Positions 30,013 through 40,019 of a stretch of DNA of 64,000 nucleotides are shown here, one piece after another. A program made the translations under genes and the position numbers. The stretch spans positions 8,670,001-8,734,000 of the forward strand of contig NZ_JAUSYQ010000002.1 of assembly GCF_030816965.1 (NCBI RefSeq), given 5' to 3'. The notes under the pieces were generated by a model that saw only the letters and a program-made list of their open reading frames with translations, was not told the DNA's origin and did no database searches. The DNA comes from Streptomyces canus (lineage in GTDB: Bacteria > Actinomycetota > Actinomycetes > Streptomycetales > Streptomycetaceae). Positions within the stretch are counted from its first letter, which is position 1. The number at the start of each line of letters is the position of its first letter.

Positions 30013-30871
30013 GGCGTTGTCACGTTGTTGGCTGTGACTGCCTGCCGGCGCGTCGGGGCAGGGTGGGCTTGGGAGCCGGGCCTGTGCTCAGGCCGCGGTG
30101 GCAAGGCCGGCGACGCCGGTGATGTGCTCCCAGATGGCGAAGCGGACGGTCATCTCGGCTCGGCAGTCGTGGGCGGGCATCAGATGGCGGCGGGGCCGAA
30201 GTGGGGCGAGATACCGCTGAACGCGGACAGGAACCGCTGGGCCCCGCCCACGGAGCGGAAGCCCTTCATCGCCCGTCCACGCTGCCGGGTCGGCTGGTGG
30301 CTGTTCTCGGCCCGGTTGTTCAGGTACTTCGACTGGCGGTGCTCGACGCAGGGCATGACCTCGCGGTGGGCAGCGCCGTAGGAGCGGAGCTTGTCGGTGA
30401 CGACCACCCGCGGCACCGCACCCGTCCTCTTCATCAGCCTGCGGAAGAAACGCCTGGCCGCGGCCTTGTCCCGCCGGTTCTGCACCAGGATGTCCAGGAC
30501 GTTGCCGTTTTGGTCGACGGCCCGCCACAGGTACTGCAACCGCCCGTTGATCTTGATGAAGACCTCGTCCAGGTGCCACTTGTCACCGGGCCGGGGCTGC
30601 CGGCGGCGCAGCGCGCCTGCGTAGGCCTGCCCGAACTTGGCGCACCAGCGGCGGATCGTCTCGTAGGAGACGGTCACGCCGCGCTCGAGCATGAGCTCCT
30701 CGACCTCGCGGAAGCTGAGCGGGAAGCGGTGGTACAGCCACACACAGTGGGAGATGACCTCGACCGGGTACCGGTGCCCCTTGTACGACAACGACGCGCT
30801 CCCCACGGACGACCCTTCCCAGGCTGATCAACCAGAAGATCATCCCACCGGTCAGCCAACGTGACAGTGCC
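30013..30871 (-). mobile_element. IS6-family element, diverged copy (859 bp)
   Basis: Ends GGCGTTGTCACGTTGTTGG at 30013 and, inverted, GGCACTGTCACGTTGGCTG ending at 30871. About as long as the elements at 5.2 and 40.7 kb but clearly diverged in sequence. One frameshifted transposase gene inside. Confidence 0.8.
30088..30806 (-). pseudogene. IS6-family transposase with intact first Asp but C-terminal frameshift
   Basis: MGSASLSYKGHRYPVEVISH to NNRAENSHQPTRQRGRAMKG reads in one frame. The first catalytic Asp is present (KWHLDEVFIKING), then VDQNGNVLDI, VVVTDKLRSYG and the Glu region. Near 30,188 one C is missing (CACTTCGG where CACTTCCGG is expected). The last residues, RRHLMPAHDCRAEMTVRFA, then read in the next frame. 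The catalytic residues precede the shift, so an altered C-terminus may or may not abolish activity. Confidence 0.75.
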
Positions 30872-30978
30872 CCACTGAGATCATTTCATCCTGAATTGCC
30901 TGGTCAGGGCTCTTGTGTGAGTCACGGTCGGGGTGCTCGTGCTGGTGGGCGGGGTGATCATCGGGGCGAGATCGTCCG

Positions 30979-31812
30979 TCACCGCTGGACCTCGGTGTTC
31001 GCCAGGACGAGGAGGGCTCGCAGAAGGGTGGTCGCGTGACGGGTGTTCATGCGGACCTTGGTGAGGCAGCGCCACGATTTCAGGTTCGCGAAGCCGTGCT
31101 CGACGGCGGCGCGTTCGCGGTTGAGCAGGCGGTTCGCTTCTCTCTCCGCGTCGGTGAGCTGGTGGTTGCGGGTGGCCTTGCGGCCGGTGACGATCACCGG
31201 GTGGTCGTCGGGGTCGTCGTCCAGGCCGACGAATCCGAGATCGGCCAGGGCTCCGAGACCGGCCTCGCGCAGGTGTCCGGTGATCTTATTGTGGCGGGCG
31301 GTGGTGATCGCGCTGGACCGGCCCGGCTTCGCCGCCGAGATCCAGATCACGTTGCCTTGCTCGTCGGTCAGCGCGAGAAACAGCAGGCCATGGGACTTGT
31401 GTTTGCCGCTGTAGTTCTTCCGGTTGTCCTTCCCGGCGCGGCGCCGAGTGCGGATGAGGGTGCCGTCCAGCAGGACCACGACCCCGCCGGCACGGGCGAT
31501 CTTCTTCAGCGCGCGGTCCAGGCGCGGTGCACGGGCGGACAGCAGCCGGATCACTTCCATCACCCAGCGGCGCACTGTGGAGGCGGAGACCGCGTTGCCG
31601 CCGGCCATGTCGGCAAGACGCTGGTCGTGACGGAGCACGGCGAGCACGATGACCGCCTGGGTCCCGGAACTGACCTTGCGCCAGCGGGTGTTCAGCCGAT
31701 TGCGTTCCTGGCGTATCAGGCCGCCGACGAGATCGAGGGTCCGCTTCGACACCGGAAGCCGAACCTGGTAGACAGCATGCTGAGCGCCCTCGGCGGGCTG
31801 GTTTTTCGTCAC
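30979..31812 (-). CDS. IS5-superfamily DDE transposase (DDE_Tnp_4 type)
   Basis: 277 residues. The N-terminal helix-turn-helix (SSGTQAVIVLAVLRHDQRLA, then STVRRWVMEVIRLL) is followed by the DDE domain. First Asp is in GVVVLLDGTLIRTRRR, second in ALADLGFVGLDDDPDD, and Glu in NRERAAVEHGFANLKSW. Length and order are normal for this group. The gene follows a same-strand passenger gene 72 bp upstream. Intact. Confidence 0.85.
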   Translation of the reverse strand: MTKNQPAEGAQHAVYQVRLPVSKRTLDLVGGLIRQERNRLNTRWRKVSSGTQAVIVLAVLRHDQRLADMAGGNAVSASTVRRWVMEVIRLLSARAPRLDRALKKIARAGGVVVLLDGTLIRTRRRAGKDNRKNYSGKHKSHGLLFLALTDEQGNVIWISAAKPGRSSAITTARHNKITGHLREAGLGALADLGFVGLDDDPDDHPVIVTGRKATRNHQLTDAEREANRLLNRERAAVEHGFANLKSWRCLTKVRMNTRHATTLLRALLVLANTEVQR

Positions 31813-31884
31813 AGATTCACCAACACCCGCCGGGGGCCCTCGCGTTACGGCGGGAATCGGCTGGTCCGCCGTCGTCCCTGCCGC

Positions 31885-32397
<513 letters not shown>

Positions 32398-32659
32398 ACA
32401 CACCTCCCACCAGGAGGCTATGCAGCGGCCCGCTACCCCGGCCCCGGGAATCCCAGAGGCCGCCCGTGACGGACGATCACGTGCTAACGATCTCTCACCC
32501 GACCAGCACGAGAACCCCGCGGAGACCTCACACCAGCCCTGCTGACCAGCGGAAATCAGGATGGCAGATCTTCATTGCGGAACCGCGAAGAACATAACGG
32601 GGGGGGGCTGACCTGGTCGGGAAAGTCACGGGTCAAGCCCTGACGGCCGGCGTCCACAA

Positions 32660-33694
32660 TCAATGGTCGCGAAGAACAGCGAAGTCCAGCAGAGTAGCCA
32701 AGTCCCCGCACGGTTTTGTTGCGGCCTCGGCGGCATCGAGGTCGCCGAGCGCCGCCTGTACCTGGCGCCTTGTCTCCTCTTCGGTGAGGGCACGACCTCC
32801 TGCGGCTTCTACGAGCACGGTCGCTTTGTCTGCGGCAGCCTCGTCGAGCTCCTTCTGGTACAGGACGGCGAGCTCACGTCCGGCGGGATGATCCGAGGTA
32901 AGTGCGGCCGTCACTGGCAGCGTCCTGCGGCGATTGCGCAGGTCGGATCCCGCCGGCTTGCCGGTGACGGCGGGGTCGCCCCAGATGCCGAGCAGATCGT
33001 CGGTGTTCTGGAACACGATTCCCAGGCGTCGTCCGAACGCGTAATAGCGCTCTACCCGCCGAGGATCCGCGCCGGCCGCCATCGCGCCCAGGGCGCAGGA
33101 TACAGAGAGCAGGGCTCCGGTCTTCGCCGCGCTGACCTCGATCACGTGTTCTACCGTGGTGTTGCTCGCACTGTCGAGGACTGTCTCGGTGTATCCGCCG
33201 TCGAGCCCTGTCTGAAGGGCTCCCAGAAGGAGATCCACTCCCCGCGTCGCCAGCGGTTCTCCAGCCGATCGGAGGGTCTGCAGGGCCAGGTAGAACATCG
33301 ATGTTCCGGTCAGGATGGCGGCCGACGGGCCCAAGGTCGTCCACAATGTAGGCCTGCCGTGGCGGGTGTCGTCCCGATCGATGACGTCGTCGTGGAGCAG
33401 GCTGCCACTGTGGAGCAGTTCGACGGCGACGGCCGCCGGAATCGCCAGCTCAGGGTCACCGCCGGCGGCCTGGCAGGACAACAGCACAACGGCTGGACGC
33501 AGAAACTTGCCTCGCCCTGCGGCCGGGGTCGGGGTACCGGTCGCGTCCCACCAGCCCTGGTGCTGCCCCACCAGATGCCGGATCGTCGCGGCCAGGGAGT
33601 CGACTGTTCGTCGCAGTTCCGGCTCTACGGAGGCGTGAGCCCAGGCGAGCAACTGCTTCGCTGTGCGAGGTTCGACGGTGGTTGAGGTGGACAT
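32660..33694 (-). CDS. Polyprenyl (geranylgeranyl-type) diphosphate synthase 2
   Basis: 344 residues from ATG 33694, preceded by AGAAGGG; an ATG seven codons earlier lacks a good RBS. First Asp-rich motif SLLHDDVIDRDDTRHG, second FQNTDDLLGIWGDP, IPP motif GRGKFLRPAVVLL. Five residues before the first motif is Gly, not the aromatic seen in synthase 1, so product length could differ. Last gene of the cyclase operon, 48 bp after the Nudix gene. It would supply the cyclase substrate. Codon use is Streptomyces-like, unlike synthase 1. Confidence 0.88.
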   Translation of the reverse strand: MSTSTTVEPRTAKQLLAWAHASVEPELRRTVDSLAATIRHLVGQHQGWWDATGTPTPAAGRGKFLRPAVVLLSCQAAGGDPELAIPAAVAVELLHSGSLLHDDVIDRDDTRHGRPTLWTTLGPSAAILTGTSMFYLALQTLRSAGEPLATRGVDLLLGALQTGLDGGYTETVLDSASNTTVEHVIEVSAAKTGALLSVSCALGAMAAGADPRRVERYYAFGRRLGIVFQNTDDLLGIWGDPAVTGKPAGSDLRNRRRTLPVTAALTSDHPAGRELAVLYQKELDEAAADKATVLVEAAGGRALTEEETRRQVQAALGDLDAAEAATKPCGDLATLLDFAVLRDH

Positions 33695-33742
33695 CGTTGA
33701 AGCCCTTCTCGACATGGATCGCGCTGATGGGGCATTGATCTG

Positions 33743-34321
33743 TTATCCGGTGGTCAGAGCCGGGCGTGACAGTCGAACGAGGCCTCGGACACGATCGGCC
33801 TCAGCACCGTCAGGCAGTGCGACTCGAGCATTCGCGAGGAGCCGGAAGCGTTCTGAAGCAGGCCCCGAGCCGTACCGTGCCACATATTCCCAACCATGGA
33901 CGAGCACTCGGTCGAACGACTCGTGCCGAGGGGTGAACGTCGGCATCTCTTGGACCAACCCCGTATAGAACACAGCCCAGATGGTGCGCCGCGTGCGGTG
34001 GTCATGGTCCGCACGCAACAACTGAACGACGGCGAGGGAACCAAGGCGTATGCCGGTCTCCTCCCAGGCTTCGCGGCGGGCGGTTTGCTCCGGGCCGGAG
34101 TCGTAGTCCTCGACGTGTCCGGCGGGGAACTCCACTCCGCGAACCAGTCGAGCGGCTACGATCCTGCCATCCGGGGCGAACGGCACCACCCCGGCGACGT
34201 CGACCCGCCCCACGTCCGCCAGGCGGTGCGGATCGAACCAGGTAAGGGTTGTCCGCACGCCGGCCATGGTGATTGTTCTGGTGCGCTGGGGAACCAGGTG
34301 AGGTGACCCGTTCACTACCAT
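33743..34321 (-). CDS. Nudix hydrolase
   Basis: 192 residues; its ATG overlaps the P450 stop (ATGGTAG), so it is translationally coupled. The Nudix box reads AGHVEDYDSGPEQTA then RREAWEETGI. It is one residue longer than the 23-residue consensus and has Asp where the first conserved Glu would be, but REAWEETGI is canonical. Nudix enzymes cleave nucleoside- or prenyl-type diphosphates. In an operon with a class II cyclase and a prenyl synthase, removal of one or both phosphates from the cyclised diphosphate is a reasonable guess. ADP-ribose-type housekeeping activity cannot be excluded. Confidence 0.75.
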   Translation of the reverse strand: MVVNGSPHLVPQRTRTITMAGVRTTLTWFDPHRLADVGRVDVAGVVPFAPDGRIVAARLVRGVEFPAGHVEDYDSGPEQTARREAWEETGIRLGSLAVVQLLRADHDHRTRRTIWAVFYTGLVQEMPTFTPRHESFDRVLVHGWEYVARYGSGPASERFRLLANARVALPDGAEADRVRGLVRLSRPALTTG

Positions 34322-35505
34322 GTCACCGGAAGTGACTCGACAGAACGCATGGACATGCCGTCCCGCCAGACGAGCTCTCCTGGATCTACGGCGAGGCCGA
34401 GGCCGGGAAAGCGGCTCAATAGTGCCCGGAGGGCGATGCGCTGTTCGAGCTTGGCCAGTCCGGAGCCGGGGCAGAAGTGCGGGCCGTGCGCGAAACCCAG
34501 ATGCTGCGCCGCGTTGTGGCGGGTGACGTCGAGCCGATCAGCCTGCCTGAAGAGTTGTTCATCGCGATTCGCGATATGGGGGAGTGCCACCACCGCTTCC
34601 CCTTCTCGTACCAGCGAACCGTCGACATACGTGTCGTGGAGCGCGACGAAAGGGGGGCTTAGCCGCGCCAGTTTCGAATAGCGCAGCAGCTCTTCGACCG
34701 CGTTGGGAATCAGGTCCGGGCATTGTTTGAGCAGTGCGAGTTGTTCGGGATGCCTGAACAACTCCACCAGGGAGTTGCCGAGCTGGTTGATGGTGGTGTC
34801 GTGACCGGCGATCAGGATGATGCGAATGTTCTTGACCAGCGTCGATTCGTCCAGTGCCGGGTCCTGCCCATCGTCGGTCACCAGGCAGGAGATGAGGTCA
34901 TCGCCGGGATCGGCCCGCTTGTCCCGCACAATGTCCGTGAGATAGGCGTCGAGTTCGTGGAGCGCGGAGAACGACTCACTGGACGGCAAAGTCAAGGACA
35001 GAATCCGGCGCGTCCAGGTCTGGATTTGATCGCGAGCCACGTACGGCAAACCTAGCAGATCGCAGATTACCAGGATCGGGAGCGGCTCGGCGAGCCATCG
35101 CATTACATCTGCCGGCGGGCCGTGCTCGGCCATGGTGTCCAGCAGCTTCGCCACCGTCTCGTTGATGGCCGGTTCAAGCCGATTCACCGCCTGGGTGCTG
35201 AAACCCCGGGCCATGCGGCGCCGGATAGCGGTGAGTTCCGGCGGATCCATGTTGATGACCGACTTGGGGTCGCGGAACAAGGCCATCGGTTTGGGCGCAC
35301 CAGGCCTCAGCGCGGCAGCCCGGCTGAAGGCCGCGTCGGACATGACCTGCCGTACGGCTCGGTAGCTGAGAGCCAGCCACACCACCGCGCCGTCGGCGAG
35401 TCGGGCGCGTGCCATCGGCGCCTGGCCGAGCAGGCGGACACCGTCGGGATCGGTGGCCTGCTCGGCCGGAGTAGGAAAGGGGAAGAGCGGGAGCAGTTCA
35501 GTCAT
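34315..35505 (-). CDS. Cytochrome P450 (cluster oxidase 1)
   Basis: 396 residues from ATG 35505, preceded by GAGGTGTC. Bacterial class I P450, soluble, needing ferredoxin and reductase. The I-helix is IILIAGHDTTINQLGNSLVE, ExxR is VEELLRYSKLAR, and the heme loop is FAHGPHFCPGSGLAKLE with the Cys ligand. The Gly after Cys that is usual two residues on is shifted by Pro (CPG), a mild departure. Likely hydroxylates or otherwise oxidises the terpene made by the operon. No dedicated redox partner is nearby. Confidence 0.92.
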   Translation of the reverse strand: MTELLPLFPFPTPAEQATDPDGVRLLGQAPMARARLADGAVVWLALSYRAVRQVMSDAAFSRAAALRPGAPKPMALFRDPKSVINMDPPELTAIRRRMARGFSTQAVNRLEPAINETVAKLLDTMAEHGPPADVMRWLAEPLPILVICDLLGLPYVARDQIQTWTRRILSLTLPSSESFSALHELDAYLTDIVRDKRADPGDDLISCLVTDDGQDPALDESTLVKNIRIILIAGHDTTINQLGNSLVELFRHPEQLALLKQCPDLIPNAVEELLRYSKLARLSPPFVALHDTYVDGSLVREGEAVVALPHIANRDEQLFRQADRLDVTRHNAAQHLGFAHGPHFCPGSGLAKLEQRIALRALLSRFPGLGLAVDPGELVWRDGMSMRSVESLPVTW

Positions 35506-35672
35506 GACACCTCTGCATTCGGTTTCGGTCCGCCGGTGGTGTCCACTGCGCACTGCCCGCCGTCTCGATGCGCATCAGCACTTCACCGGGGCCCGGCGCG
35601 GACGGCCGCACCGACTCCAATCGACAGGGCTTGTCGATCTCGCCCAGCGCAACTGCTTGGATTTCCACGATG

Positions 35673-36092
35673 TCAGACCCGATCCAGGATGAAGTAGTAG
35701 TGCCTGCCGTTGTCGAGGGAGACCTTGCCGTTCATGATCGCGAGCAACGTGCCGTCGCCGACTTTCTTGAAATGGTCGACGAGTGGCAGGCCGTCGTACA
35801 CCATGGCGGCTGTCACCTCGCCCCGAACTCCACCATCCACAGGCTTGCCGCGCCCTTGACCGCTTCGTTGTTGGCGAAGAGTTCCCCGTTCTCGTCGTAG
35901 CAGATCACCGGCTCGACATCGTCGGCCGAAGTGAACTTCTTGCCGTACCAGCGTAGTTCGGCGAGCATGGCGACCGCGTAGTGCTCCATACCGAAGTCGG
36001 ATCCCTTCCAGTCTCCCAGGATCTCCTCGACGCGGACGGTTTCCCTTGTTGCGAAGCGCGGCGAACTGCGTTTTGGCTTCGAAGCTGTTCAC
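35673..36092 (-). pseudogene. GxWxG/DUF4334 protein, frameshifted
   Basis: Read on the minus strand across three frames: N-terminus VNSFEAKTQFAAL from 36092; then TVRVEEILGDWKGSDFGM to NEAVKGAASLWMVEF in the second frame; then GEVTAAMVYDGLPLVDHFKK to HYYFILDRV in the third. The GDWKG motif and the C-terminal part match the GXWXG-DUF4334 family, of unknown function. The second shift is one missing C (GTTCGGGG where GTTCCGGGG is expected). If the shifts are sequence errors, this is an intact small protein of the terpenoid operon. It lies between an SDR and a P450. Confidence 0.7.
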
Positions 36093-36171
36093 TATTTACC
36101 TTCTCCTTCTTGGACAGTAACGGAGTTCTGCCAACACCATCTGGTGTTGCACCGGAGCCTGGTGAGCTCGC

Positions 36172-36903
36172 TCATCTCGTGAGGTACCCGCCGTCGACCG
36201 GATGATCGCTTCCGGTGATGTATCCCGCTCGGTCGGACACGAGGAACGCCACCAGGTCGGCGACCTCCTCCGGCCGTCCGCGCCGATGTGCCGGTACCGA
36301 AGTCAACGCGCTTTCGAGTTTCCCCGGCGGCAGGGCGTCGGTCATGGGGCTCTCGACGATGCCCGGCGAGACCGACACCACCCGGACCCCAGCGGCGGCG
36401 TACTCGCGGGCCGCCGCCTTCGTGAGGCCGATGACGCCGTGTTTGGCCGCCACGTACGCCGAGTGGTTCCGCATCGACGTGTGCCCGGCGACCGATCCCA
36501 CGGTAACCACCACGCCCCGGCCAACCGCGCTCATCACAGGCAACGCGGCCCGCAACAAGTAGAACGTGCCGCCGAGATTTGTGCGCACGACCGCTTCGTA
36601 GTCGGCCAGCGGGTACTCACCCAGCGGGATGAGCGGGCCCGAAATGCCAGCGCAGGTGACGGCGATGTCGAGCCGGCCGAACTCGCCCACCACCCCGTGA
36701 ACGAGGTTGTGCACCTGATCCGGGTCGCCGACGTCCACCGGCCACGCCCGGCCCGCGGGCCCGAGTTCATCCGCGATGTGGTTCCCCGCGCGCTCGTCGA
36801 GGTCGGCGATCACGACCAGGCAGCCGGCCGAGGCCAGTCGACGGGCACAGGCCGCTCCGATGCCCGAGGCACCCCCGGTGATCACGGCGACTTTGCCGTT
36901 CAT
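36172..36903 (-). CDS. Short-chain dehydrogenase/reductase (cluster SDR)
   Basis: 243 residues from ATG 36903, preceded by GAGGAGG. Classical SDR: TGGASGIGAACARRLASAG binds NAD(P), ADLDERAG near residue 35 favours NAD(H), CAGISG is the NAG variant, with Ser in VGSVAGHTS and the catalytic YVAAKHGV. C-terminal PVDGGYLT is typical. Ten bp follow the P450 stop. Probably oxidises a hydroxyl placed by one of the P450s, or reduces a ketone. Confidence 0.92.
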   Translation of the reverse strand: MNGKVAVITGGASGIGAACARRLASAGCLVVIADLDERAGNHIADELGPAGRAWPVDVGDPDQVHNLVHGVVGEFGRLDIAVTCAGISGPLIPLGEYPLADYEAVVRTNLGGTFYLLRAALPVMSAVGRGVVVTVGSVAGHTSMRNHSAYVAAKHGVIGLTKAAAREYAAAGVRVVSVSPGIVESPMTDALPPGKLESALTSVPAHRRGRPEEVADLVAFLVSDRAGYITGSDHPVDGGYLTR

Positions 36904-36913
36904 CGTTGCCTCC

Positions 36914-38239
36914 TCAGTCACGTGGGAGCCCCCGTGCTTCGGGAATCATCGGCAGCCGATGTGGTCGTTCCACCGTGCCCACCCGGGTTTTGGGGCGGAA
37001 GCCGGGTTCGGGCACCAGCCGCCATCGCGCCGCGATGGTCGCGATGACGATGACCAACTCGGTCCAGGCCCACCCTTCGCCGATGCACAGACGATTGCCC
37101 GCGCCGAACGGGATGTAGGCGAACCGCGGCAGGTCACCGCTCCGCTCCGGCAGCCAGCGGTCCGGGTCGAACCGCTCCGGAGCCGGGTATAGTGCCGGGT
37201 CCCGGTGCAACGCGTGCGGGCTGAAATAGACATCGTCGCCGGGATCGAGCCGGATCTCACCGATGGCCACAGGCTCCAGCGCACGCCGCATCAACAACCA
37301 CACCGGGTGCAGGCGCAGGACCTCCTGGGCGACGCGTCTGGTGTAGGACAGTTCCGGCAGGTCCGAGATCGTGGCCGCCCGGCCCATGAGCACGGTGTCG
37401 ACTTCGCGGTGCAGGTGCTTTTCGATCTCGGGATGCCGCGAGAGCTCGTGCCAGGTCCAGGCCAGCGTGGCGCTCATCGTGCCGGTACCGGCGACGAACA
37501 TCGTCAGCAGTTCGTCGCATACCTCGGCGTTGCTCATCCGTTCACTGCCGTCATCGTTGTTCGCTGACAGCAGCATGGACAGGAGATCATCGTCGTCACC
37601 ACCCGCTCGCCGTCGTTCGATCAGCTCGGCGAGTGTCGCGCACAGCACCGCTTTCTCGTCCTGTCCCGCCGCGGGTCTGCCGCTCTCGCGCCGCAGCCGC
37701 AGTCGGTCGACCCATGCCGCCACGGGAGACAGAGCGCGTTTTGTCGCCTTCTGGCGTATCGAGAGCCAAGCGGTGATCGACTTGTCGAGCATCGCGTTCC
37801 GGTCCGAGCCGAACAAGACATCCAGCAGTACGTCGAGCGTCAGGCGGTTGAGGTGCGCGGTAAGTTCGACCGGTTTTCCCGGCGACCAAGAAGCCAGCGA
37901 ATCCACCGTTCTGGCGGTCATGACGTCGGCGTAGCCGCTGATGCGATCCCAGTGGAACGCGGGCTGCGCCAAGCGCCGCTGCCTGCGATGGAAACTCCCG
38001 GCCGAGGTCACCAGGCCGTTCCCCAGGTGGGTCCGCAGCTCGTCGAACATCGCGCCCTTGTCGAATTTCCGTGCTTCGGTCACCAGCACGGCGCGGATCA
38101 GGTCCACGCTGGTGACCACCAGCACCGGCCGGGGACCAATGAAGATCGTCGTGACCTCCCCCCGGTCGCGCAGCGATCGCGTGAAGCCCAGCGGGTCACG
38201 GGCCAGGTCCACACTGTGCCCGAGCAACGGAATCCTCAT
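36914..38239 (-). CDS. Cytochrome P450 (cluster oxidase 2)
   Basis: 441 residues from ATG 38239, which overlaps the cyclase stop (ATGA). The I-helix is TMFVAGTGTMSATLAWTWHE, with AGTGT in place of AGxET/AGxDT, so the acid before Thr is replaced by Gly. ExxR is in AQEVLRLHP and the PERF region in YPAPERFDPDRWL. The heme loop is PFGAGNRLCIGEGWAWTEL. It resembles the longer CYP110-like bacterial P450s more than cluster oxidase 1 does. Coupling to the cyclase gene suggests early oxidation of the cyclised skeleton. Confidence 0.92.
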   Translation of the reverse strand: MRIPLLGHSVDLARDPLGFTRSLRDRGEVTTIFIGPRPVLVVTSVDLIRAVLVTEARKFDKGAMFDELRTHLGNGLVTSAGSFHRRQRRLAQPAFHWDRISGYADVMTARTVDSLASWSPGKPVELTAHLNRLTLDVLLDVLFGSDRNAMLDKSITAWLSIRQKATKRALSPVAAWVDRLRLRRESGRPAAGQDEKAVLCATLAELIERRRAGGDDDDLLSMLLSANNDDGSERMSNAEVCDELLTMFVAGTGTMSATLAWTWHELSRHPEIEKHLHREVDTVLMGRAATISDLPELSYTRRVAQEVLRLHPVWLLMRRALEPVAIGEIRLDPGDDVYFSPHALHRDPALYPAPERFDPDRWLPERSGDLPRFAYIPFGAGNRLCIGEGWAWTELVIVIATIAARWRLVPEPGFRPKTRVGTVERPHRLPMIPEARGLPRD

Positions 38240-39747
38240 GCTGTACGTCCCAGCAACGCGCGATGATGGGCCTGTGCGGCACGCACACCCATCGTCACGA
38301 AGGCGTGGGTCTGGGTTTGGAAATGTGTCAACAAGGGCCGCGGGCCGTACATCTCCGGCTGTCCCGGCCAGGTGCCGTCCGCGCGTTGTGTCCGCACCAG
38401 GTAATCCGTGCCGGCCAGCCACCGGTCGCAGTCGCTGACCTCCGCGCGGTACAGCGCCGTCAACGCGAGTCCGGTCGCACTCGCGCAGCTTTCTTCACCG
38501 GGTTCGGGAGACCAGCCACCGTCCGGGTTCTGGGTCGAGGCGAGCTCGTTCGCGGCGCTTACCGCCGCAGGCTGGTGCTCGAGCGCCTCGACCAGTTCCG
38601 ATGTCGCATAAGGAAAGCCTCGATACCACCCGGCGGCCCGGCGGCCGGTCGGCCCACGTGTCTCGGCAAGCCATGCGCGGGCACGGTCGAGGGGGATGGA
38701 GTGCTCGCCGGCGTGGCGGCTCAACGCGGAGATGACGTGGGCGACGACATCCGGCACCGCGGGATCCTCGCTGAACTGCCAGGTTCGCCAGAGACCGTCA
38801 GCGGTTTGGCGGTCGGCGAAGTACGAAATCGCGCGTCTGACGCGGTCCGTATGCAGGTGACGCCCGGCGAGCGCGATCAGGGCCGCGCTCGAACTGTCGT
38901 TGTCGGACTCGAGATGGGCGGAGAACGGCCAGCCACCGTCATCGTTCTGGGTGCGGCAGAGGAACTCGATCGCTCTTGGTCGGCACTCCCGGTCGAACAG
39001 GGGCACGCCGTTGAAAGCCCGCATCATCAGGGTGGTGTCCCAGACGTCGCTGGAACAGAACCGCCAGGTGCCGTCCGAGCGCTGATTGCCGATCAGCCAC
39101 CTACGAGCGTCGGACCACTGACTCGTCCTCGGTGCGACGGCGTCCAGCGCCAGGAAGGCCAGAGCCGTACTGATCGGGTTGCCGTAGAACGACCCGTCGG
39201 GGCTTTGGTGCTTCTGGAGTTCACCGGCCGCCTCACCTGCGGTGCCCCAGTTGGCGGCGTACGCCTCGACCAACGTCATGGCTGCGAACAGTTCCGCCTT
39301 GCTCCACGGCTTGAGCCGGGTATCACCACTGGCGTCGCACCCGCGCCGGATCGTCTCCCGCAGCTCGACGGGATCGAGGCCGCCGAGGACTGAACGGCCT
39401 TTCCACAACGCCAGCACCTGGATCAGCCTTGCCCTCGCGGAAACGACCGTGCCGGCGAATTCGGGCGACCTGAGGTCCAGCACACAGTGTTCGTCAAGGG
39501 CGAGGGACCGCAGGGCGGTCTCGAATGCTTCGGCAGCCGGGTGATGGCGTTGCACGACAGCACCGCGCAGCCAGCGTCTGGCCTGTCGGGACGCTACGTC
39601 AGCTGTTCGTTTCAAGGCCAGGCAACCCAAAGCCGTTTCGGTGACACGCGGATCGGGGATACTGACCCACCCGCCGTTGGCGCATTGTCGTGCCGCGCAC
39701 CATTCGGTGGCCAGGGTGAGAACCTGTTCCAGGTCGTTCAAGGCCAT
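38236..39747 (-). CDS. Class II terpene cyclase (squalene-hopene cyclase-like, CPP-synthase size)
   Basis: 503 residues from ATG 39747 with GGAAAGGA upstream. QW-type repeats are frequent (QRSDGTWRF, QNDDGGWPF, QTADGLWRT, QNPDGGWSP, QRADGTWPG), and SSDVWDTTLMMRAF matches the VWDT motif before the active site. The position of the acid motif DxDD reads ESDNDSSSAALIAL (Asp282-Asn-Asp-Ser): the proton-donating middle Asp is kept and the last Asp is Ser. Length equals bacterial type-B diterpene cyclases (copalyl/terpentedienyl type), not full triterpene cyclases (over 600). It probably cyclises GGPP by protonation and keeps the diphosphate. It is the first gene of the seven-gene minus operon. No class I terpene synthase is in the window. 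Confidence 0.85.
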   Translation of the reverse strand: MALNDLEQVLTLATEWCAARQCANGGWVSIPDPRVTETALGCLALKRTADVASRQARRWLRGAVVQRHHPAAEAFETALRSLALDEHCVLDLRSPEFAGTVVSARARLIQVLALWKGRSVLGGLDPVELRETIRRGCDASGDTRLKPWSKAELFAAMTLVEAYAANWGTAGEAAGELQKHQSPDGSFYGNPISTALAFLALDAVAPRTSQWSDARRWLIGNQRSDGTWRFCSSDVWDTTLMMRAFNGVPLFDRECRPRAIEFLCRTQNDDGGWPFSAHLESDNDSSSAALIALAGRHLHTDRVRRAISYFADRQTADGLWRTWQFSEDPAVPDVVAHVISALSRHAGEHSIPLDRARAWLAETRGPTGRRAAGWYRGFPYATSELVEALEHQPAAVSAANELASTQNPDGGWSPEPGEESCASATGLALTALYRAEVSDCDRWLAGTDYLVRTQRADGTWPGQPEMYGPRPLLTHFQTQTHAFVTMGVRAAQAHHRALLGRTA

Positions 39748-40019
39748 ATGGGTTTCCTTTCCCAGGGCTTGTATCGGGATATGACCGCGATCAGCTGGTG
39801 CGTCCGGCGTGGCACCCGCGCGTCACTCGGTCCGTAGGACCGCGTGACACGCATTCCGGGTGCCACGCATTCACGGCGGGCACTTCCACAGTGGACGGAG
39901 GCTATGCGGCCTCAGTCGACCCGTCCTCCTCGACGGGCCCGCTCTGGTCCTGGACGCGGCCGGTCTGGACCTGAACGGTCCGGCGCCGGGTCACGTACCT
40001 GCCGCGGCCCGTGTGCGTC
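39748..40019. other. Upstream region of the cyclase operon
   Basis: About 270 bp with no recognised gene. It must hold the operon's promoter unless that was displaced by the rearranged block that begins at 40,020. Confidence 0.4.
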
